Assembly: GCA_022360375.1 (NCBI GenBank)
Contig: JAKSCW010000432.1
Coordinates: 1-5,072, forward strand
Direction of reading: 5' to 3'
Origin: Balneolales bacterium
GTDB lineage: Bacteria; Bacteroidota; Rhodothermia; Balneolales; Balneolaceae
DNA length: 5,072 bases
Part shown: positions 1-5,072 of the stretch, in pieces
Position numbering within the stretch: position 1 is the stretch's first letter
How the letters are laid out: each line of letters starts with the position of its first letter
Position numbers and translations under genes: made by a program
The notes under the pieces: model-generated
Database searches by the model: none
What the model was told of the DNA's origin: nothing
Seen by the model: the letters and a program-made list of their open reading frames with translations, nothing else

Positions 1-761
1 CTGTTTAAAGAATTCGTTGAGCTTTGAAGGTTTTGGCTCAACGAATCCAAATCGTTGCTAAACGCTTCAAGATTTGCAATCATAGATTCGATGTCTGCCA
101 ACGAAGAATCACTAAGTTCACTAACGTTGCTCAGTGTGTTTTCCGCGGCTATGATGATGGAATCAATTTCTGATTTTCTGGATTCCACCACATCCCGGAG
201 CGCATCCGTAGTGGCTTTAAAATTGTTGATAGTCGCTTCGATCTGGCTTCCGGAACTATTCTCAATGTCATTCATTCCTCTGAGTAACTCATTCACCAAT
301 TCTAAAGTCACCTGGACTGAATCCACCACTTCTGTTCCTTCATCCGTAATGGCATTCAACAGTCCTTCCTCCTGAATACCCTCAATGTAGGAGCCCCAAT
401 CAATGAATACAGGACTGTTTGATTTTTCAATTTCTATTACCGCAGAGCCAATGATACCCGGGGCTGCCAATACAGCCTTCGAACCTACCGGAATGCCGAT
501 AGGCTCAGTGATACTCAATACCACACGAACACTGTCTACTTCAGGCATGTACTGCATTTCCCGTACGCTGCCCACTTTAAACCCATTCAGGTAAACACTA
601 CTTCCTCGTAGTAAGCCATCTACATTCGCAAACTTGGTGTTTACGATTTTTACATTAGAAAATAGCGGCTCATCCTGCATAATTCGGAAGCCAAAATATG
701 CTACTATGATTGCCGCTAATACGACTAATCCAATTTTTACTTCGTTGCTTAGTTCCTTCAA
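1..761 (-). CDS. mlaD: MlaD-like MCE-domain lipid transport protein, partial (C-terminus off-window)
   Basis: This is the periplasmic substrate-binding subunit of an Mla-type phospholipid ABC transporter, anchored in the inner membrane by one N-terminal helix. The 253 visible residues show a short cytoplasmic start (MKELSNEVKIG), a membrane segment at about 11-28 and an MCE domain at about 35-113. The MCE domain carries the GFKVGSV motif (60-66) and the hydrophobic loop APGIIGSAVIEIE (100-112). From about 140 to the edge runs a Ser/Asn/Asp/Glu-rich, heptad-like helical region. E. coli MlaD is about 180 residues, so this protein is already longer and resembles MCE proteins with a coiled-coil tail. 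The start is TTG at 761: an in-frame stop lies just upstream with no ATG or GTG between. The first internal ATG (codon 28) would remove the membrane anchor. The gene lies 29 bases after mlaF. The family is clear; the lipid cargo and transport direction are not. Confidence 0.93.
   Translation of the reverse strand, partial: MKELSNEVKIGLVVLAAIIVAYFGFRIMQDEPLFSNVKIVNTKFANVDGLLRGSSVYLNGFKVGSVREMQYMPEVDSVRVVLSITEPIGIPVGSKAVLAAPGIIGSAVIEIEKSNSPVFIDWGSYIEGIQEEGLLNAITDEGTEVVDSVQVTLELVNELLRGMNDIENSSGSQIEATINNFKATTDALRDVVESRKSEIDSIIIAAENTLSNVSELSDSSLADIESMIANLEAFSNDLDSLSQNLQSSTNSLN
12..46. repeat. Perfect 11-bp inverted repeat inside mlaD
   Basis: The arm ATTCGTTGAGC (12-22) is exactly complementary to GCTCAACGAAT (36-46) across a 13-base loop. 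It lies in the part of mlaD coding for the Ser/Asn-rich helical tail, around residues 239-250. The mlaD mRNA could form a stable stem here. No T-run follows on the minus strand, so it does not look like an intrinsic terminator. It may be a chance product of repetitive Ser/Leu/Asn coding. Confidence 0.55.
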
Positions 762-768
762 ATTCTTT

Positions 769-773
769 TCCTC
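769..773 (-). promoter_or_regulatory. Shine-Dalgarno of mlaD supporting a TTG start
   Basis: On the minus strand GAGGA sits 7 bases before the TTG at 761. It lies in the 29-base gap after the mlaF stop. It is the best Shine-Dalgarno match before any start in this window and supports the non-ATG start of mlaD. Confidence 0.6.
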
Positions 774-790
774 ACATTCCGGTAAGATAC

Positions 791-1525
791 TTATATCTGA
801 TATTCACTTGCTGTAATAAAATCAACTAATGGGGGATGTTCACTTACTTTCATTTCTTCGATAGTACCGTGCCAGCTAAGTTTTTGTTCGTCGATAAAAG
901 CTACTTTTTCGGCAATACGAAGTACGCTGTGCATGTCGTGTGTAATCACAATGGAAGTAATGTTCATGCTATTCGCCATTTCCAAAATCAGTTCATTGAT
1001 TTCCTCTGAGGTTTTCGGATCAAGCCCTGAAGTCGGTTCATCATATAATAAATATTGTGGCTTTAAAATAATGGCCCTTGCCAAACCTACCCGCTTTCTC
1101 ATTCCTCCGGAAAGTTCTGAGGTTGCCTTAGACCCTGCTTCCTCCAAATTCACCATAGTCAATGCTTCCTGAACATTGTGCTGAATTTCTTCTTCCGTTT
1201 GATTTGAAAAATAGCGCAGAGGAAAAGCTACATTTTCAAATGTGTTAATAGAATCGAACAACGCTCCGCCCTGAAACAGGATTCCAAACCGTTGCCGTGT
1301 CTTACGTAGCTGAGAATAACTCAACTCAAACAAGCATTCCCCATCAATAAGCACATCTCCCGAATCAGGATATAACAACGCATTCAGATGCTTCAATAAC
1401 ACAGATTTACCGCTTCCTGATTTTCCAATGATCGCAATGGTCTCGTTATCCTCAATATTGAATGATACATTCTCCCAGATCAGATTATCTCCAAAGCTTT
1501 TAGTAAGGTTTCGAATTTCAATCAT
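791..1525 (-). CDS. mlaF: MlaF-like ABC transporter ATP-binding protein
   Basis: This 244-residue cytoplasmic ATPase powers the Mla/MCE phospholipid transporter by docking onto MlaE. All ABC motifs are present: Walker A GKSGSGKS (34-41), Q-loop Gln at 85 in LFQGGALFDS, signature LSGGM (138-142), Walker B LLYDE (159-163), D-loop SGLD (166-169) and the switch His in ITHDM (196). The QGGALFDS and LSGGMRKRVGLARA wording is typical of the MlaF/TGD3 branch rather than of general importers. At 244 residues it is somewhat shorter than E. coli MlaF (about 269). The start is ATG at 1525, giving MIEIRNLTKSF. A TTG 27 bases upstream is open but would add a non-conserved leader inside mlaE. The gene starts 1 base after the mlaE stop with no good Shine-Dalgarno, so translational coupling is likely. 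No MlaB-like STAS partner is encoded in the window. Confidence 0.96.
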   Translation of the reverse strand: MIEIRNLTKSFGDNLIWENVSFNIEDNETIAIIGKSGSGKSVLLKHLNALLYPDSGDVLIDGECLFELSYSQLRKTRQRFGILFQGGALFDSINTFENVAFPLRYFSNQTEEEIQHNVQEALTMVNLEEAGSKATSELSGGMRKRVGLARAIILKPQYLLYDEPTSGLDPKTSEEINELILEMANSMNITSIVITHDMHSVLRIAEKVAFIDEQKLSWHGTIEEMKVSEHPPLVDFITASEYQI

Positions 1526-1526
1526 A

Positions 1527-2264
1527 TTACAAGAGTATTGCCGCCAGTACAAAATCTGCCAGCAGGATGTATATACAACTCATTACCGTGGCTTGTGTAG
1601 TTGCGTTCCCGACACCTTCTGCCCCACCAAAAGCGTAATACCCCTTAAAGCAGGAAATAGAGGTAATTACAAAACCGAATACAAAAGATTTCACAACCCC
1701 GAATACCACATCTTCCGGGTAGAAAAACTGCCGCGCACCCTGCATAAATTCTGCCGCAGGAAGAATCCCGTCTAAGCTTCCTGCCAGAATTCCGCCAAGA
1801 ATTCCGGTAGTAGCTGCGGCCACATACAACACCGGGAACATGGCAATCCCGGCCATAATTCTGGGAACCACTAAAAAGGTTACAGAATTGAAGCCCATGG
1901 ATTCCAGTGCATCTATCTGTTCGGAAACGCGCATGGTTCCTAACTCGGTGGAAATACGTGCCCCCACTTTTCCAGCCAGCACCAGGCCACCAATTACAGC
2001 GGCAAGCTCAATAACAATAGACTGCCCTACAATAGAACCCACTATAGTTACCGAAAACAATTCCGTATCTAACTGGTACGCAGTTTGAAGGGTAAGTACT
2101 GCACCGGTAAACGCACCGGTGAGTAAAATAATGGGAATAGATTCGTAGCCAATCTTAACAAATTCGCTAAATAAGTTCTTCCGATAAGTACTAAATTCGG
2201 TTACAGAACGTAAGGCTTGGTAAAGCAGTAACGAATATTGGCCGAATTGTTTAATAGAATCCAT
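1527..2264 (-). CDS. mlaE: MlaE-like phospholipid ABC transporter permease
   Basis: This is the inner-membrane permease of the Mla/MCE lipid transporter; in known complexes two copies bind two MlaF and a ring of MlaD. It has 245 residues, close to the usual 250-260. An N-terminal amphipathic stretch (about 1-35) precedes hydrophobic segments at about 42-63, 80-97, 128-163, 186-207 and 228-245. The family's hallmark cytoplasmic stretch AGKVGARISTELGTMRVSEQ (97-116), continuing IDALESMG, is intact; this is where the permease contacts the ATPase. A second conserved stretch, FKGYYAFGGAEGVGNATT (206-223), is also present. The ATG at 2264 gives a normal-length N-terminus and only a weak Shine-Dalgarno precedes it. 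It is the first gene of the mlaE-mlaF-mlaD operon, presumably transcribed from the intergenic region shared with porQ. MlaA and MlaC are not seen here. Confidence 0.96.
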   Translation of the reverse strand: MDSIKQFGQYSLLLYQALRSVTEFSTYRKNLFSEFVKIGYESIPIILLTGAFTGAVLTLQTAYQLDTELFSVTIVGSIVGQSIVIELAAVIGGLVLAGKVGARISTELGTMRVSEQIDALESMGFNSVTFLVVPRIMAGIAMFPVLYVAAATTGILGGILAGSLDGILPAAEFMQGARQFFYPEDVVFGVVKSFVFGFVITSISCFKGYYAFGGAEGVGNATTQATVMSCIYILLADFVLAAILL

Positions 2265-2365
2265 TCACCGAAGTTAAGCAGTCTGGGGCAAGTTAATTAC
2301 ACCTATTTACTTGCCTAATGTTATTTATATTACGAAAGATTTTTGCGAATTGTCATATTTCATGC
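2265..2365. promoter_or_regulatory. Divergent intergenic region between mlaE and porQ
   Basis: This 101-bp AT-rich stretch separates the start codons of the two divergent operons and must hold, or lie next to, both promoters. I looked for a Bacteroidota-type promoter (TTG near -33, TAnnTTTG near -7) and for sigma-70 boxes on both strands. I found no convincing match with correct spacing. TATATTAC at 2326-2333 is the best -10-like element for the plus strand, but the TTG at 2311 is too close to it. The clearest structure is the inverted repeat at 2287-2315. Confidence 0.5.
2287..2315. repeat. Imperfect inverted repeat in the divergent promoter region, possible operator
   Basis: The left arm GGCAAGTTAAT (2287-2297) and the right arm ATTTACTTGCC (2305-2315) are complementary at 10 of 11 positions around a 7-base centre. 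The outer seven pairs (GGCAAGT/ACTTGCC) are perfect. Half-site centres are about 22 bp apart, roughly two helical turns, as for a dimeric regulator binding one DNA face. It is non-coding and lies between both start codons. No regulator gene is present in the window, so its role is an inference. Confidence 0.5.
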
Positions 2366-3352
2366 ATGGTTAAATCGATCATCCCAATTCTTTTTTTAGT
2401 ACTGGTTTGGGGAACAACAACCGGTTCAGCTCAAACTTCCAATTCCTCCATTTACCGATTTCTGGAAATTACTCCGTCTGCCGAAGCTGCCGCTTTGGGT
2501 GGAAACCATGTAGCCCTGTACAATGCTTCTTCTTCTGTTTTCTATCTAAACCCTGCTTATTTAACTCCGGAATCTTCTAAAACTGTTTCTGCCACTTTTG
2601 TGAACTACCTGGCAGACGCCAGGATTGGATTCGCAAACTTCGCCTATGACGTACCTTCCGTGGGAACCCTTGGTTTTGGAATCCGTTATGCCGGGTATGG
2701 AGATATGGACGAATTAGATGAATTTGGCAACAATTTAGGAGAATTGAACGCGGGAGATCTTTCTTTATCTACGGCTTTAAGTACCCGTTTGGCAGACAGG
2801 CTTACCGCAGGTGTTGGGATCGACTATATTTATTCCTCTTACCACACGTACAAATCCAGTGCTGTTACAGGTAGTGCGGGCTTGTATTATCTGAATGTGG
2901 ATTCGCGGTTCAGTGCCGGAGTTTCCGTTCGCAATTTAGGCGATCAGCTCAACACTTATAATGGAACCAGGGAAGATATACCTTTCGATATTTCAGCAGG
3001 CATCTCAAAAAAACCAGAAAACTTTCCATTTCAGATTAATCTCACACTTCAGCGCTTAAATGATTGGGATTTGAGGGTATTTGGTGAAAATGAAACTCCC
3101 GATTTTGTTGATAATCTTTTTCGCCATGTAATTGTAGGTGGCGAAGCCAATTTAGGTGAGAATTTTAAATTGCGATTAGGCTACAACAGATACGTACACG
3201 AGCAGGCAAAAGTAAATGAAAACTTCGATTTAGCAGGCGCCAGTATTGGCATCGGGATACATATTAAAGGGATTATCGTGGATATTAGCCGCAATTCATT
3301 AAGCGATATTGGTGGAGTTGTTCAAATGAGTGTGCGTTCTCAAATAAATTAG
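2366..3352 (+). CDS. porQ: PorQ-like outer-membrane protein of the type IX secretion system
   Basis: PorQ is an outer-membrane beta-barrel protein that, in Porphyromonas, belongs to the T9SS PorU-PorV-PorQ-PorZ attachment complex and tethers PorZ to the cell surface. The 328-residue product has a signal peptide (lysine at 3, hydrophobic 5-16, likely cleavage near SA-Q at 22/23). Typical family segments follow: YRFLEITPSAEAAALGG (30-46), FYLNPAYL (59-66), NYLADARIGFANFAY (80-94), VRNLGDQL (188-195), PFDISAGISKK (206-216) and NLFRHVIVGGE (250-260). The remainder is alternating short beta-strands with aromatic residues. I chose ATG 2366 because it gives a normal signal peptide. The in-frame ATG at 2318 would add 16 residues (MLFILRKIFANCHISC) before it. 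The channel gene starts 1 base after the stop. Assignment rests on recalled family patterns. PorV or a FadL-like protein is the alternative, but the N-terminal and RHVIVGGE segments favour PorQ. Confidence 0.88.
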   Translation: MVKSIIPILFLVLVWGTTTGSAQTSNSSIYRFLEITPSAEAAALGGNHVALYNASSSVFYLNPAYLTPESSKTVSATFVNYLADARIGFANFAYDVPSVGTLGFGIRYAGYGDMDELDEFGNNLGELNAGDLSLSTALSTRLADRLTAGVGIDYIYSSYHTYKSSAVTGSAGLYYLNVDSRFSAGVSVRNLGDQLNTYNGTREDIPFDISAGISKKPENFPFQINLTLQRLNDWDLRVFGENETPDFVDNLFRHVIVGGEANLGENFKLRLGYNRYVHEQAKVNENFDLAGASIGIGIHIKGIIVDISRNSLSDIGGVVQMSVRSQIN

Positions 3353-3353
3353 C

Positions 3354-4430
3354 ATGAGCGAACAGCTTTACACCTCGGTTGTTGAAACTGCAGCACTGCG
3401 CCGTGTTGGAATTGCTTCCCTCTTCATGGGGGGAATTTTTATAGTAGGAATGTTAGGATATCACATCCTTGAGGGAATGTCCTTTTTTGACGGGCTTTAT
3501 ATGACCTTTATTACCATCACTACTATCGGATTCAACGAACTTCAGTCTCTTTCCACAGAAGGTCGTATTTTCACCATGATAATATTTGCGACAGGAATCG
3601 GTGTTGTTTCCTATATAGCATCCCAGATGACGCAAATAATTTTTGAAAATAAACTATTCTTAGCCCGGGCTATGAACAAAAAACTAATGCAATTACAAGA
3701 ACATTATATCATTTGCGGGTATGGCCGTATTGGCCACCGAATAGCCCATGTTTTGCGGGATTCCGGGCTGGAAGTAGTTGTTGTAGAGAATAACGAACAA
3801 AGAATTGAGCGCGTTGCCGAAGATCAATTCCTGTACATTAAAGGAGATGCCCAGGATGAAGACACCTTAAAGAAGGCAGGTATTGATAAGGCAAATGTGT
3901 TGGTATGTACACTTTCAAGTGATAAAGACAATGTGTTTACTACGCTTTTAGCCCGGGAAATCAGAAAGGATTTATTCATTCTGGTACGCGCTAATGAGAA
4001 CAGCAACAGAAAACGTATTTTCAGAGCCGGGGCAGATAAAGTAATTTCTCCTTACGATATTGGTGCTGATCGTATGGCAAATGTAATTCTGCGCCCAAGA
4101 GTAGAGCAGTTTATTGAAAAAATAACACGTGATGATTCTCAGGATCATACCTTTGAAGAAGTCCTTATTGCTGATAATTCTGACCTGATTGGAAAAACGT
4201 TGGCAGACTTGAATATTCCCGGAACGTATGAAGTACTGGTTATTGCCATTATTCCAAAAGATGGGCGTATCACGTTCAACCCGAAAAGTACTGACAGTAT
4301 CTCAAAAGGTGACAGTCTTGTGCTTTTAGGCGATGTATATAAAATCAATAACTTCCGAACCGAAGCATGCGGTGACAAAAGAACGGCAGCCGAACGTGCT
4401 GACCAAATTGAAAAAATAGAACACATTTAA
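3354..4430 (+). CDS. Two-transmembrane potassium channel with RCK (TrkA-N/TrkA-C) regulatory domain
   Basis: This is an inner-membrane K+ channel subunit, expected to work as a tetramer gated by a cytoplasmic RCK ring. It has 358 residues. TM1 lies at about 17-39, the pore helix and filter at about 44-62 and TM2 at about 72-97. The TrkA-N/RCK domain (about 117-250) begins with the Rossmann motif CGYGRIGHRI (121-130) and has an acidic residue after strand 2 (VVVVEN, 141-146), which fits NAD(H) binding. A TrkA-C domain follows at about 266-336. The filter reads TTIGFNE (56-62), where KcsA has TTVGYGD, so the second glycine is Asn; most relatives keep Gly there. The architecture matches MthK/GsuK-type channels. 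The start ATG is 1 base after the porQ stop without a Shine-Dalgarno, and the stop overlaps the aroC start by one base. A cation channel with relaxed K+ selectivity is an alternative role. Confidence 0.93.
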   Translation: MSEQLYTSVVETAALRRVGIASLFMGGIFIVGMLGYHILEGMSFFDGLYMTFITITTIGFNELQSLSTEGRIFTMIIFATGIGVVSYIASQMTQIIFENKLFLARAMNKKLMQLQEHYIICGYGRIGHRIAHVLRDSGLEVVVVENNEQRIERVAEDQFLYIKGDAQDEDTLKKAGIDKANVLVCTLSSDKDNVFTTLLAREIRKDLFILVRANENSNRKRIFRAGADKVISPYDIGADRMANVILRPRVEQFIEKITRDDSQDHTFEEVLIADNSDLIGKTLADLNIPGTYEVLVIAIIPKDGRITFNPKSTDSISKGDSLVLLGDVYKINNFRTEACGDKRTAAERADQIEKIEHI

Positions 4431-5072
4431 TGATCAGATATTTTACTGCCGGGGAATCTCACGGCCCCGGTTTAACAGGAATTATAGAAGGAATTCCTGC
4501 CGGTTTAGCTATAAAAGAAGATGATATTGCACTTCACCTGGCCCGGCGGCAACAAGGCTATGGCCGCGGGGGGCGCATGGCTTTCGAAAAGGATCGCGCT
4601 ATCATAAGCTCAGGAGTTCGCTTTGGTAAAACGATGGCCGGTCCAATTGCTCTTTACATGGAAAACCGGGCGTTTGAAAAAGACAAAGCCGGTTGGCCGG
4701 TGGTTATGAACAAAGAAACTGAGGCGAAGGGAATCGAAAAAATTACACTTCCCCGTCCAGGTCATGCCGATTTAGTAGGTGCCCAAAAATACCGCTTTGA
4801 TGACATTCGTCCTGTTATTGAACGCTCCAGCGCACGTGAAACCGGAATGCGGGTAGCTTGTTGTTCCATTGCCCGCCAGTTTCTGAAGCACTTTGGTATC
4901 GAAATAGGTGGCCATGTATTGCGAATTGGAGCGGTAGGTTATCAATCATGGGATGCCATCCGCCGGGAAACCGATTCTACGATCGGGAAAGGTGCCGAAA
5001 CCATTTTCAAAAAAGCAGATGCATCCGAAGTTCGTTGCCTGGATGATTCCCTGAGCGAGCAAATGGTGCAAG
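4430..5072 (+). CDS. aroC: Chorismate synthase, partial (C-terminus off-window)
   Basis: AroC catalyses the last shikimate-pathway step: 5-enolpyruvylshikimate-3-phosphate is converted to chorismate, needing reduced FMN. It acts in the cytoplasm as a tetramer. The visible 214 residues cover a little over half of a usual 350-390 and are in frame to the edge. Landmarks are AGESHGPGLTGIIEGIPAG (7-25) with the catalytic His at 11, RRQQGYGRGGRM (39-50), the basic phosphate/FMN region, RPGHADL (109-115) with the second catalytic His at 112, and ERSSARETGMRVA (131-143). The RPGHAD and DIRPVIERSSARET wording is that of the Bacillus/Mycobacterium class, not the RPSHAD class of E. coli. The ATG overlaps the channel stop (TAATG) without a Shine-Dalgarno, so reinitiation after the channel gene is likely. 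It is the only clear metabolic gene in the window. Confidence 0.97.
   Translation, partial: MIRYFTAGESHGPGLTGIIEGIPAGLAIKEDDIALHLARRQQGYGRGGRMAFEKDRAIISSGVRFGKTMAGPIALYMENRAFEKDKAGWPVVMNKETEAKGIEKITLPRPGHADLVGAQKYRFDDIRPVIERSSARETGMRVACCSIARQFLKHFGIEIGGHVLRIGAVGYQSWDAIRRETDSTIGKGAETIFKKADASEVRCLDDSLSEQMVQ

Noticed and set aside
55..816. Plus-strand open frames of 60-106 codons over the left end
   Set aside because: They are antisense to mlaD, whose minus-strand reading gives a clear MCE protein.
1526..1552. TTG at 1552 as an upstream start for mlaF
   Set aside because: It adds nine residues not typical of the family and overlaps the mlaE end. ATG 1525 begins exactly at the conserved MIEIRNLTKSF.
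1428..1775. Plus-strand open frame of 115 codons across the mlaE-mlaF junction
   Set aside because: It overlaps two well-recognised genes on the other strand and shows no family-like composition; it is an antisense shadow.
1756..1784. 8-bp inverted repeat GCAGGAAG/CTTCCTGC with a 13-base loop
   Set aside because: It lies inside mlaE coding sequence, is short enough to occur by chance, and has no T-run or regulatory context.
2101..2120. Direct repeat GCACCGGT twice, also partly palindromic
   Set aside because: It encodes the repeated TGA of LLTGAFTGAV in MlaE and is explained by the conserved protein sequence.
2318..2365. ATG at 2318 as the start of porQ
   Set aside because: It would put 16 extra residues before a well-formed signal peptide. 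ATG 2366 is the better start, though not proven.
4858..5046. Plus-strand open frame of 62 codons inside aroC
   Set aside because: It is the wrong frame of aroC, whose own frame stays open to the window edge with all expected motifs.
1..5072. Search for a novel defence, mobile or RNA-based system
   Set aside because: Every stretch is accounted for by six recognisable core or envelope genes. No repeat array, integrase, transposase, toxin-antitoxin pair, tRNA or structured long non-coding region was seen.

Overview
The window holds six protein-coding genes in two divergent, tightly packed operons that share one 101-bp intergenic region. No RNA genes, mobile elements, CRISPR arrays or clear terminators were seen. 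The outer genes, mlaD on the left and aroC on the right, are cut by the window edges. No stretch over 300 bases lacks a gene.

Organism: a diderm of the Bacteroidota/FCB group is most likely. The best indicator is a PorQ-type outer-membrane protein, a component of the type IX secretion system (T9SS), which is essentially confined to that group. Moderate GC by eye, few Shine-Dalgarno sequences and a single-MCE-domain transporter set in the order mlaE-mlaF-mlaD agree with this. The chorismate synthase resembles the Bacillus/Mycobacterium sequence class. Taken together this leads me to guess a marine Balneolota/Rhodothermota-like lineage rather than classical Bacteroidales or Flavobacteriales. 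That is an inference from remembered sequences, not a search result.

Left operon (minus strand, read right to left): mlaE (permease), mlaF (ATPase) and mlaD (MCE substrate-binding protein, C-terminus off-window) encode an Mla/MCE-type ABC transporter that moves phospholipids between the inner and outer membranes. mlaE and mlaF are 1 base apart. mlaD follows after 29 bases and starts with TTG behind a good Shine-Dalgarno.

Right operon (plus strand): porQ (T9SS outer-membrane protein), a two-transmembrane K+ channel with a cytoplasmic NAD-binding RCK module, and aroC (chorismate synthase, C-terminus off-window). porQ and the channel gene are 1 base apart. The channel stop and the aroC start overlap by one base (TAATG). 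The three functions are unrelated, so the packing suggests shared transcription rather than a pathway. Both operons do begin with an envelope gene.

The main items for a second look are an imperfect 11-bp inverted repeat in the divergent promoter region, a channel selectivity filter with Asn in place of the second Gly, and a perfect 11-bp inverted repeat inside mlaD. I do not see a previously undescribed multi-gene system here.
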